DNA of 64,000 bases, taken from assembly GCF_016862515.1 (NCBI RefSeq), contig NZ_BONC01000009.1, forward strand, positions 62,001-126,000, given 5' to 3'. The stretch's first letter is position 1. Each line of letters opens with the position of its first letter. Below the pieces are notes generated by a model that saw only the letters and a program-made list of their open reading frames with translations, had not been told where the DNA came from and did no database searches. Position numbers and translations under genes: made by a program. This document shows positions 16,780 to 24,172 of this stretch, piece by piece. Origin of the DNA: Asanoa iriomotensis. Its GTDB lineage: Bacteria; Actinomycetota; Actinomycetes; Mycobacteriales; Micromonosporaceae.

Positions 16780-17807
16780 CGTTCGCACACCGTTACCTCT
16801 CCCTCGGTCCAGGACCGCCGCACGGCGTCCAGGGTCAGCGCGTTGGCCAGGGCGTCCTGCGGAGTGATCCGCGGCGGGATCCCGTCGCGCACCACCGCCG
16901 CGAAGTGGTCGATCTCCGCCTCGTACTGGTCGTGGAACGGGGTGGACTCGGTCGTCCAGGACCCGTCCGCGTGCTGCCGCTCGATGTCGAACGGCGCCTG
17001 CGCCGCGCGGATGCGGAACGCGTTGGTCATCCGGATCCGCCCGCGGGTGCCCAGGATCTCCACCAGGCCGCCGCCCGGCACGTCCAGGGCGGCGAAGAAC
17101 TGGCCGGTCACCCCGTTGTCGAAGGCGATCTGGCCGGACGCGGTGGTCTCGACCGCGCGTCCCGGCGCAGAGTGCTTCCAGCTGTGCACCGAAACGGGCC
17201 GGCCACCGGCGTACGTCCGCAGTCCGCTCACGCAGTAGGCGCCGAGGTCGCTGACCACCCCGCCACCGAGGTCGGCGTTCAGGCGCAGGTCGTCGTCGAC
17301 CGAGCCGCTGCGCACGTCACCGGCGGCGGCCAGGTCGAAGGTGTACGTGGACCGGACCAGTCGCACGTCGCCGACCGCACCGGCGGCGAGCAGGTCGAGG
17401 ACCCTCTCGACGCGCGGGTGGAAACGCCACATGAACGCCTCCATCAGGACGCGACCGTTGCGCTGGGCGGCGGCGTTCATCCGGCGCACCTCGTCGGCGC
17501 TCATCGCCATCGGCTTCTCGCACAGCACGTGCTTGCCCGCGTCCAGCGCCGCGACCGCCCAGTCGGCGTGCAGCGCGTTCGGCGTCGCCACGTAGACGGC
17601 GTCCACCTCGGGGTCGGCCAACAGCCGGTCGTACGAGTCGTAGGCGGCGGGGGCGTCGAGGTCGGCGGCCAGCTTCTCGGCCGCGGGCAGGCGGCGGCTG
17701 GCCACTGCCCGGACGGTGTTGCGGCGGGAGCGGAGCATCGCGGGACCCATCTCGGCCTCGACGATCTTCGCCGCGCCGAGGATGCCCCAGCGGACGGGGT
17801 GCGACAT
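16776..17807 (-). CDS. Gfo/Idh/MocA-family oxidoreductase
   Basis: The 343-residue protein has an N-terminal Rossmann fold (WGILGAAKI, about 7-15), the EKPMAMS motif at about 94-100 and a complete C-terminal domain. Members oxidise sugars, sugar acids or cyclitols with NAD(P). The ATG at 17807 shares one base with the stop of the VOC gene (TGATG). It is not a close copy of the other operon member at 8757-9743: the N-terminal signature and the active-site loop differ, so two separate oxidation steps, or an oxidation and a later re-reduction, are plausible. Confidence 0.86.
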   Translation of the reverse strand: MSHPVRWGILGAAKIVEAEMGPAMLRSRRNTVRAVASRRLPAAEKLAADLDAPAAYDSYDRLLADPEVDAVYVATPNALHADWAVAALDAGKHVLCEKPMAMSADEVRRMNAAAQRNGRVLMEAFMWRFHPRVERVLDLLAAGAVGDVRLVRSTYTFDLAAAGDVRSGSVDDDLRLNADLGGGVVSDLGAYCVSGLRTYAGGRPVSVHSWKHSAPGRAVETTASGQIAFDNGVTGQFFAALDVPGGGLVEILGTRGRIRMTNAFRIRAAQAPFDIERQHADGSWTTESTPFHDQYEAEIDHFAAVVRDGIPPRITPQDALANALTLDAVRRSWTEGEVTVCER

Positions 17808-18229
17808 CAGTAGTGCTCCCTCAACTCGATCGCGCAGCCGTGTGCGGCGGCGGGGTGCAGGTACGCGACCCAGCCGTGCGGGCTGCGCCACGGCTTCGCG
17901 TCGATCATCCGGACGCCCCGGTCGGTGAGCCGCTCGACGGCGCCGTGGATGTCGGCCAGCTCGTAGCAGACGTGGTGCAGGCCCTCGCCGCGCTTCTCCA
18001 GGAACCGCGGCAGCGCCCCGGCTCGCGTCGTCGGGCAGAGCAGCTCGACCTTGCTGGTGCCCGCCCGGAGGAACTGGACCTCGGTGTCCAGCCCGTCGAG
18101 CGCGACGCGGTCGCCGTCGAGGCTCATGCCGAGCTCCTCGACGTAGAACGCGACGGCGTCGTCCAGTGACTGGACCGCCAGGCCCACGTGGTCGATGCCG
18201 CGCACGGCGCTGCCTTCTGGGGGTGGCAT
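17807..18229 (-). CDS. VOC-family protein, methylmalonyl-CoA-epimerase-like
   Basis: The 140-residue vicinal-oxygen-chelate metalloprotein has two beta-alpha-beta-beta-beta halves. Conserved features match methylmalonyl-CoA epimerase: IDHVGLAV with the first metal histidine, EGLHHVCYE with the second, and a C-terminal YLHPAAAHGCAIELRE, where AHG and the final glutamate fit the metal site. The length (about 140) also fits that enzyme. A strong SD (gaggagg) precedes the ATG at 18229. The gene sits directly behind the importer permeases. I infer epimerisation or isomerisation of an acyl-CoA or keto-sugar intermediate; normal propionate metabolism is less likely given the neighbours. Confidence 0.82.
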   Translation of the reverse strand: MPPPEGSAVRGIDHVGLAVQSLDDAVAFYVEELGMSLDGDRVALDGLDTEVQFLRAGTSKVELLCPTTRAGALPRFLEKRGEGLHHVCYELADIHGAVERLTDRGVRMIDAKPWRSPHGWVAYLHPAAAHGCAIELREHY

Positions 18230-18238
18230 TGTTCCTCC

Positions 18239-19069
18239 TCAGTGGACGCCGGCGTTGGCCAGGCGGAGCATGTAGCGCTGGGAGAAGCCGAACATCAGCA
18301 GCATCGGCAGGGCGCCGACGATGGACGCGGCGGCCAGCGGGCCGACCAGCGACAGGTAGTCCTGCTGGAAGGTGGTGACGTAGACCGGGAAGGTCATCGT
18401 CGCCGGGCCGGCCAGGGTCGCGACGACGATGTAGTCCACGAAGACGAGCAGCGCGGCCAGGATGCCGGTGGCGGCGATGCCCGGGCGGGCGATCGGCAGC
18501 ACCACCGAGCGGAACGTGCGCCAGACGCCGGCGCCGTCCACCCCGGCCGCCTCCTCCACCTGTGGCGGCACGGCGTCGAAGAAGACCCGCATGGTCCAGA
18601 TGCAGTACGGCAGGGCCAGCGGCACCAGCGCGACGATGACGCCGGGCATGGTGTTGATCAGTTGTGCCTTGCTGAAGATGACGTAGTAGGGCAGCACCAG
18701 CGCCACCGGCGGGACACCGCGCAGGACGAAGGTCGACATGTAGAGGCCGCGGCCCACCCGCTTGTGCTTGAGGTGCGAGAGGGCGTACGCCGCGGGCACG
18801 GCGAACAGCAGCGCGATGACCGTGGCCGCGACCGTGACGATGACGCTGTTGACGAGCGCCGGCCAGATCACGTTGATGCCGTTGAGCACCGACATGAAGT
18901 TCTCGAACGTGAGCACGTCCGGCACGGAGAAGCCGTCCAGCGTGGTGCCGGTCGGGGTGAGTGCCACGGCGAACAGGAAGTAGATCGGCAGCAGCACCCA
19001 GGCCAGGATGACGACCAGGACGATGCCCTTGACGAAGGTGGCGGGCCGCGGCGTGCGTACGCGACTCAT
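18239..19069 (-). CDS. Carbohydrate ABC importer permease, MalG-type
   Basis: The 276-residue inner-membrane permease of the CUT1 (MalG) type has six predicted membrane segments and the cytoplasmic EAA motif EEAAGVDGAGVWRTFRSVVLP (about 190-210), which docks the ATPase. The start at 19069 shares a base with the stop of the MalF-type partner. Its neighbours supply the binding protein and the other permease, but no ATPase gene is present, so a shared MsiK-like ATPase encoded elsewhere probably powers it. Confidence 0.9.
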   Translation of the reverse strand: MSRVRTPRPATFVKGIVLVVILAWVLLPIYFLFAVALTPTGTTLDGFSVPDVLTFENFMSVLNGINVIWPALVNSVIVTVAATVIALLFAVPAAYALSHLKHKRVGRGLYMSTFVLRGVPPVALVLPYYVIFSKAQLINTMPGVIVALVPLALPYCIWTMRVFFDAVPPQVEEAAGVDGAGVWRTFRSVVLPIARPGIAATGILAALLVFVDYIVVATLAGPATMTFPVYVTTFQQDYLSLVGPLAAASIVGALPMLLMFGFSQRYMLRLANAGVH

Positions 19070-19980
19070 CAGATGGCCCCCTTGTCCTGCGTGCGCTGCC
19101 AGTAGAGGACCGCGCCGATGGACAGCGCCGAGGAGATGAGCAGCATGACGATCGCCAGTGCGGAACCGAAGCCGTAGTTGAGGAACTTGAACGCCTGCTC
19201 GTAGATGTAGGTGCTCATCAGGTGGGTGCTGTTCTGCGGCCCGCCCTGCGTCATCACCCAGACGAACGGGAAGGACAGGAACGAGTCGACCGCCTTGAAG
19301 CTGAGGGTGACGAAGATGATCGGCTTCATCTGCGGCAGGATGACGCGGCGCAGCCGCTGCCAGTAGCTCGCGCCGTCCACCATCGAGGCCTCGAGCGCCG
19401 ACCGGTCGAGGTTGTCCAGCCCGCCGGAGAGCAGCAGGAAGACCCATGGCGACCAGGCCCACACGACGGTGACCAGGATGGCCCAGAAAGCCAGGTTCGG
19501 GCTGCCCAGCGGCGGGTCGATGATGCCGTCGAGCCCGAACGTGCGGAGGAACTGCTCGTTCGGCGGTGCCCACATCGTGGTGCGCCAGAACACCGCCGCG
19601 CCGGTCGGGATGATCAGGATCGGCAGCATGAAGATCATCCGGAGCACCTTCGCCGTGCGAGCCTTCAGCTCGAACAGCAGCAGTGCCTGGGTCATCCCGA
19701 GCAGGAAGTCGAAGGCGATGACCAGCACGACGTAGACCAGGGTCCGCACCAGCGACTTGAGGAACTCCGGGTCGCCGCCGGTGAAGATCTCGGCGTAGTT
19801 GCCCAGCCCGACGAACTCGTTGAGGCCGCGGGCCAGGTCGTAGTGCCGCAGGCTGAGATACAACGTGTACCCAAGTGGCACGACGATCAGCAGCAGGATC
19901 GCGATGCCCGAGGGGACTAGGAACCAGTAGTACTGGCGGTCGCGCCGGCGGGCCTGGCCGGTGGTGCTCGTCGTAGCCAT
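19069..19980 (-). CDS. Carbohydrate ABC importer permease, MalF-type
   Basis: The 303-residue MalF-type permease has a short N-terminal cytoplasmic tail and six predicted membrane segments. The EAA loop reads LEASMVDGASYWQRLRRVILP, typical of the family (about 195-215). I prefer ATG 19980 to the in-frame GTG at 19989, because gaggaggtg lies 8 nt before the ATG and would overlap the GTG. It pairs with the MalG-type protein downstream and the lipoprotein upstream. Confidence 0.9.
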   Translation of the reverse strand: MATTSTTGQARRRDRQYYWFLVPSGIAILLLIVVPLGYTLYLSLRHYDLARGLNEFVGLGNYAEIFTGGDPEFLKSLVRTLVYVVLVIAFDFLLGMTQALLLFELKARTAKVLRMIFMLPILIIPTGAAVFWRTTMWAPPNEQFLRTFGLDGIIDPPLGSPNLAFWAILVTVVWAWSPWVFLLLSGGLDNLDRSALEASMVDGASYWQRLRRVILPQMKPIIFVTLSFKAVDSFLSFPFVWVMTQGGPQNSTHLMSTYIYEQAFKFLNYGFGSALAIVMLLISSALSIGAVLYWQRTQDKGAI

Positions 19981-20076
19981 CGCTTTCACCTCCTCGGTGA
20001 GATGTGGTCGGGACTCGTCGGTCGGGGGGCGGCGCCGGCGGACCGGGGTGCGGTCGGCCCGCCGGCGCCGGGCCGG

Positions 20077-21447
20077 TTACTTCACCAGCCCCGAGTCCAC
20101 GGCTTCCTTCTGGATGGCCTCGCCGCTGTCCTTGGCGTACTGCTCGGGCGTGAGGTTGCCCTGGTAGAGCCGGTCGACGAGCGGCAGGTTGACCTTCTGG
20201 CGCATCCGGCCGGTGGCCGTGGTGACCTTGTAGGGCTGGTTGGTCGACACCGCGTCCGCCACGCCCTGCGGCACCTTGCCCTGCTCGACCGACCAGGCCA
20301 GCAGGTTCTTGTCGGTCGGCACGTACACGCCCTGGCCTTCCGTCAGCGCCAGCTTCTGGTTCTCCTCCGACATCACCCACTGCATGAAGGTCCAGGAGGC
20401 GTCCTTGTTCTTGCTGCACTCCGGGATGCCGCGGCCCCAGTAGAAGGTGATGCCGCCGGCGCCCTCGACGAAGGACGGCGGCGCGAACGAGCCGCTCTCG
20501 CCGATCTTCGAGACCACGTCCTGCGCCGAGAACTGCGCCCAGGGCAGGTAGATGTGGTCGTAGATCATGGCCGCGTTGCCGTCGGTGTAGAACGACGTCG
20601 CCTCACCGGTGGCCATCGCTGTGACCGACTTGGGGGCGTACCCGTTCTTGATGAGGTCGGTCAGCCACGTGGCCGACTCGACGACCTTCGCCTGGTTGGC
20701 CGGGTTGCTCGGGCCCCACATGGCGTTGTCGTCGTCGGACTGGTAGCCGTTCACGCCGTGCCGGAAGATCACGTCGGCCAGCGTGGTCTCGCCCGAGTCG
20801 CCCTGACCGGAGAACACGATGCCGTACTGGGTTCCCCGGCCGGTGAAGAACTTCGCCAGGTCGACGATCTGGGCCGGAGTCGTCGGCGGGGTCGGGATGT
20901 CGTACCCGAACTCGGCCTTGAAGTCGGTCTTGTTCTTCGCGTCGGTGAACAGGTCCTCGCGGTAGGCGATGCCCTTGGAGCCCGAGTAGAACGGGTAGTA
21001 GGCGACCTTGCCGTCGAACTCCATCGCGCCCTTGGTCCAGCCGACCTGTGCGTCGAACAGTGCCTGTGCGCTGGAGCCGGACTTGGTCAGGTAGGTCGAC
21101 AGGTCCGCCATCTTGGGCGCCGCGCCGGCCAGGGCACCGTCGAGCAACTCGACGTTGTCGTAGGTGCAGGCGCCGACGGTGACGTCGCGCTGGAAGGCGC
21201 CCTCGATGTCGGTGGTGGCCACCTGGTCGAGCTGGACCTTGATCCCGGTCTGTGCGGTGAACTCGGGCAGCTTGTCCCACACCGGCTTGAACTGCTGGTG
21301 TCCGGAGCTGACCAGAACCTTGATGGTCTTGCCACCGGCGTCCTGGCCGGACTGGCCGGCGCCGGAGGTGGAACAGGCCACGAGTGGCAGTGCCACGACG
21401 AGTGATGCCGCAAGGGCGGCACCTCGGAAGAAGACGCGCTGAGTCAT
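20077..21447 (-). CDS. Extracellular sugar-binding lipoprotein of ABC importer
   Basis: The 456-residue solute-binding protein has a lipoprotein signal peptide with lipobox LVAC (Cys about residue 25), so it is probably anchored on the outer face of the membrane. The body resembles cluster-B (CUT1) sugar-binding proteins, with TIKVLVSSGHQQFKPVWDKL near the start and a typical hinge region. It is the first gene of the leftward operon. A degenerate copy of the GntR operator lies upstream, at 21513-21528. The ligand cannot be told; the downstream genes suggest a polyol, cyclitol, sugar acid or a glycoside of these. Confidence 0.88.
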   Translation of the reverse strand: MTQRVFFRGAALAASLVVALPLVACSTSGAGQSGQDAGGKTIKVLVSSGHQQFKPVWDKLPEFTAQTGIKVQLDQVATTDIEGAFQRDVTVGACTYDNVELLDGALAGAAPKMADLSTYLTKSGSSAQALFDAQVGWTKGAMEFDGKVAYYPFYSGSKGIAYREDLFTDAKNKTDFKAEFGYDIPTPPTTPAQIVDLAKFFTGRGTQYGIVFSGQGDSGETTLADVIFRHGVNGYQSDDDNAMWGPSNPANQAKVVESATWLTDLIKNGYAPKSVTAMATGEATSFYTDGNAAMIYDHIYLPWAQFSAQDVVSKIGESGSFAPPSFVEGAGGITFYWGRGIPECSKNKDASWTFMQWVMSEENQKLALTEGQGVYVPTDKNLLAWSVEQGKVPQGVADAVSTNQPYKVTTATGRMRQKVNLPLVDRLYQGNLTPEQYAKDSGEAIQKEAVDSGLVK

Positions 21448-21512
21448 GGTGGAGCCTTTCGACTGCCCCAGAACCGCGGGGAACGGACGATAAGAATCTT
21501 GGAAATTTCTAC

Positions 21513-21528
21513 AGTTATCTATTCATCT
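21513..21528. promoter_or_regulatory. Putative operator copy before the ABC-importer operon
   Basis: The 16-mer agttatctattcatct matches 12 of 16 positions of the perfect palindrome at 22245-22260, with the left half identical over nine bases. It lies 66 bp upstream of the binding-protein ATG and overlaps the stop codon of the GntR gene. A possible -10 (TATCGT, minus strand 21492-21487) lies downstream of it, which would put the operator near the -35 region. It is weak alone but supported by the other copies. Confidence 0.45.
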
Positions 21529-22225
21529 CGACCCAGACCGACAGGTCGGGATGGGACCACGTGCGCGCGAGCTCGACCGGATGGTTCTCCGGGTCGCGCG
21601 ACAGGCGCTCGGCGGCGAGCAGTGGTGTCGAGATCGGCACCCCGAGCAGCTCGGCGTGCCAGTCCTGCGCCGCGACGGCGAACATCCGCTGTTCCGCGCG
21701 GTCGAGCGTGACGCCGGCCTCGGCCAGGTACTGGTAGAGCGATCGGTCGGTCAGGTCGTCCCGGGCCAGCCCGGGCGCGAACTTGAACGGTATGAACACC
21801 TGTTGCAGTGACGCGGGTGTGCCGTCCACGGTGCGCACGCGCACCAGCTCGACGACGCGGCCGTTCCACGACATGGCCAGTGCCTCGGCCACGTCCCGGT
21901 CCGGTCGGATCTCCTGTTGCCGGATCACCCGTCCACCGACGACCGCACCGCCCAGCTCGTCGCTGAAGCTCTGCAGTCGCGTGGCGGATCGGGCCATCGG
22001 TCGCGTTCGGACGACGAACGTCCCCGACCCACGTCGGCGCACCACCAGCCCGTCCCGCACGAGGCCGTCGATGGCGTGCCGCACGGTCATGTGCGCCACC
22101 CCGAAGCGTTCGACGAGCTCCCGCTCGGTGGGCATCCGGTCGCCCGGAACCAGAGCCCCGCGCTCCAGTTCCTGGCGCAGCACATGACGGATTCGCTGGT
22201 AACTCGGAAGCGCAACGTCAGACAT
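21515..22225 (-). CDS. GntR-family regulator, HutC subfamily
   Basis: The 236-residue regulator has an N-terminal winged helix-turn-helix (about 5-70, with the MPTERELVERFGVAHMTVRH stretch and the RRRGSGTFV wing) and a C-terminal UTRA ligand-binding domain (about 90-230). HutC-type members usually repress catabolic operons until a pathway sugar phosphate or metabolite binds. I chose ATG 22225; an in-frame TTG at 22234 is less likely. The gene lies between the leftward importer/CoA operon and the rightward TPP/kinase/dehydrogenase operon. A perfect 16-bp palindrome sits 20 bp upstream of its start, so autoregulation is likely. Confidence 0.9.
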   Translation of the reverse strand: MSDVALPSYQRIRHVLRQELERGALVPGDRMPTERELVERFGVAHMTVRHAIDGLVRDGLVVRRRGSGTFVVRTRPMARSATRLQSFSDELGGAVVGGRVIRQQEIRPDRDVAEALAMSWNGRVVELVRVRTVDGTPASLQQVFIPFKFAPGLARDDLTDRSLYQYLAEAGVTLDRAEQRMFAVAAQDWHAELLGVPISTPLLAAERLSRDPENHPVELARTWSHPDLSVWVEMNR

Positions 22226-22244
22226 GCACCGCAACCTATGCTCT

Positions 22245-22260
22245 AGTTATCTAGATAACT
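22245..22260. promoter_or_regulatory. Perfect 16-bp GntR/HutC-type operator
   Basis: agttatctagataact is a perfect palindrome with a CTAG centre, 20 bp upstream of the GntR ATG. It has the size and geometry of operators of the HutC/DasR subfamily (DasR sites are agtggtctagaccact), differing in the arms. It is AT-rich compared with its surroundings. Confidence 0.8.
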
Positions 22261-22350
22261 GGCAAGGAACGTATGGCCTGGTGAACGACGTGTCAAGAAC
22301 TTGTTTCGCGCAAACTTCCGGCGAGGGTACGCGGCCGAGCACTCTCCGAG

Positions 22351-22374
22351 ATTGTTCTAGACAACTAGGTAACT
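22351..22374. promoter_or_regulatory. Two overlapping operator copies before the TPP/kinase operon
   Basis: Two 16-mers, 22351-22366 (attgttctagacaact) and 22359-22374 (agacaactaggtaact), overlap with CTAG centres 8 bp apart. Each matches 12 of 16 positions of the perfect palindrome at 22245-22260. A possible -10 (TACGCT, 22380-22385) follows directly. Bound protein would block a promoter reading into the TPP-enzyme gene at 22478. Confidence 0.65.
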
Positions 22375-22477
22375 CGCGCTACGCTGTCCCCACTTACGGG
22401 CAGCCGCGACATCCCCGCGCCAACGCTGACCCGGTCCCCGCTGAGCACCGCATCCCCTTCAACGGAAGAGAGTCGAC

Positions 22478-24172
22478 GTGACCAGCAAGACCGGCGGCCA
22501 GGTAGTGGTCGACATGCTGCGATCCCTCGGCGTCGAGTACGTCTTCGGCGTCGTCGGTGGACAGACCCTGGCGATCACCGACGCCATCATCGACACCGAC
22601 GGGGTCGAGTTCGTGCACACCCGCCACGAGGGCGCGGCCGCCGTGATGGCCGACGCGTACGGGCGCCTGATCGGCAAGCCGGCGGCCTGCATCGCCACCA
22701 CCGGCCCGGGCGCCACCAACCTCATCACGGGCGTCGGGGGCGCGTTCCGCGACTCCAGCCCGGCGTTCATCCTCACCTGCAACAACAACGGCGTGAACAT
22801 CCACAAGGACGACGCACAGAACGCCGACCACGTGGAGCTGCTCAAGCCGCTGACCAAGTACAGCCGGCTGGTCGCCCACGCCGACGGCATCAAGCAGGCG
22901 ATGGAGGAGGCGTACGTCAACGCCGTCACGGGCAACCCCGGCCCGGTGCACCTGGACTTCGCCCGGGACACCATCGAGGGCCTGATCGACAACCCGCCGG
23001 TGGTCCCGGACGTGCACCCGGCCCGCCGGTGGACCGCCGAGAAGCCCAGCCCCAACCCGGTGGCCGTGGCCCGGGCCGCCGAGCGGCTGCTGCGCGCCGA
23101 GCGCCCGGTCATCTGGCTGGGCAACGGCGGCAACCGGTCGCGCGCGAGCGAGGACGTGCTGGCGCTGGCCGACGCCCTCAACATCCCGGTGGTCACGACG
23201 TTCAACGGCATCGGCGCGGTGCCCACCACCCACCCGCTGGTCTTCGGCGCGGTGAGCCGGATGGGCACCAACCTGTCGACCCGCGTGCTGGCCGGCGCCG
23301 ACCTGGTGCTGGCGCTGGGCAACAGCCTCAACGCCGTGTCCACCACCCGCTGGCGCCGGGCGCTGCCCGAGGTCGTCCAGGTGGACGTGGACCCGGCGAT
23401 GATCGGCCGGTACTACGGCGAGATCACCGACGGGATCGTCGGCGACCTCGGCGCCTTCGCCCGCGACCTGGTGACCGCCGTCGGCGACCGGGCCGCCGCG
23501 GCCAAGGAGTCGCGCACCGGCTGGGTCGCCGGGCTGCGGGCCGCCGAGACCGCATGGTGGCAGGCGACCGAGGTCAAGGACGCGTCACCGGAGGGCACCC
23601 TGTCCCCCGCCGACGTCGTGCGGGCCCTGCGCGCGGTGACGCCGGACGACACGCTGCTCATCCCGGACGCCGGCAACCCCGGCGTGTGGTCCTTCCTGTG
23701 GGAGGTGACCAGGCCGAACACGTACATCAAACCGGTCGGCTTCGGCAACATGGGCTTCGCGCTGCCCTCGGCGATCGCGGCCACGCTGATCGACCCCGAC
23801 CGCCCGGTGCTGGCGCTGATCGGCGACGGCTCGCTGGGCATGAGCCTGGGTGAGCTGGAGACGCTGGCCCGGGTGGGTGGCAAGGTGTGTGTGGTGGTGC
23901 TCAACGACTCGAGCTACGGCAACATCCGGCAGGAGCAGGTGCTGCACTTCAACGGCCGGACCATCGGCGTCGACTTCCACACCGTCGACTTCGGCACCGT
24001 GGCGCGCGGGATGGGCGTGGACGGCGAGGTGATCACCAGCCTGGACGCGCTGTGCCAGCGGGTCCGCAAGGTGCTCGACGGCAACACGCCGGCCGTCCTC
24101 GACGTGCCGATCGACCGGGACGTCAACGCCTGGACCTTCCCGGCGTTCGCCCCCTACCAGGCGCAGGAGTGA
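22478..24172 (+). CDS. Thiamine-diphosphate-dependent enzyme, acetolactate-synthase-like
   Basis: The 564-residue protein has three domains: a PYR domain (1-175) with the catalytic glutamate E51 in HEGAAAVMAD, a central domain (about 190-325) and a PP domain with the ThDP/Mg motif GDGS...N (about 448-477). It probably cleaves or makes a C-C bond next to a carbonyl (decarboxylase, lyase or ligase). Biosynthetic acetolactate synthase is unlikely because no regulatory-subunit gene follows and the neighbours are catabolic. Related options are a 2-hydroxyacyl-CoA lyase type, a sulfoacetaldehyde acetyltransferase type or a cyclic-diketone hydrolase type. It starts with GTG preceded by ggaagaga, and overlaps the kinase gene by 4 bp (GTGA). 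Confidence 0.85.
   Translation: MTSKTGGQVVVDMLRSLGVEYVFGVVGGQTLAITDAIIDTDGVEFVHTRHEGAAAVMADAYGRLIGKPAACIATTGPGATNLITGVGGAFRDSSPAFILTCNNNGVNIHKDDAQNADHVELLKPLTKYSRLVAHADGIKQAMEEAYVNAVTGNPGPVHLDFARDTIEGLIDNPPVVPDVHPARRWTAEKPSPNPVAVARAAERLLRAERPVIWLGNGGNRSRASEDVLALADALNIPVVTTFNGIGAVPTTHPLVFGAVSRMGTNLSTRVLAGADLVLALGNSLNAVSTTRWRRALPEVVQVDVDPAMIGRYYGEITDGIVGDLGAFARDLVTAVGDRAAAAKESRTGWVAGLRAAETAWWQATEVKDASPEGTLSPADVVRALRAVTPDDTLLIPDAGNPGVWSFLWEVTRPNTYIKPVGFGNMGFALPSAIAATLIDPDRPVLALIGDGSLGMSLGELETLARVGGKVCVVVLNDSSYGNIRQEQVLHFNGRTIGVDFHTVDFGTVARGMGVDGEVITSLDALCQRVRKVLDGNTPAVLDVPIDRDVNAWTFPAFAPYQAQE

Noticed and set aside
16776-18229. C7N-aminocyclitol (acarbose/valienol) biosynthesis because of VOC and Gfo/Idh genes
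   Set aside because: There is no sedoheptulose-7-phosphate cyclase, aminotransferase or glycosyltransferase; the setting is catabolic.
22245-22374. DasR (GlcNAc) operator
   Set aside because: Geometry fits but the arms do not match agtggtctagaccact; treated as an operator of the local GntR protein.
22478-24172. Biosynthetic acetolactate synthase large subunit
   Set aside because: No small subunit or branched-chain genes follow; neighbours are a sugar kinase and an aldehyde dehydrogenase.
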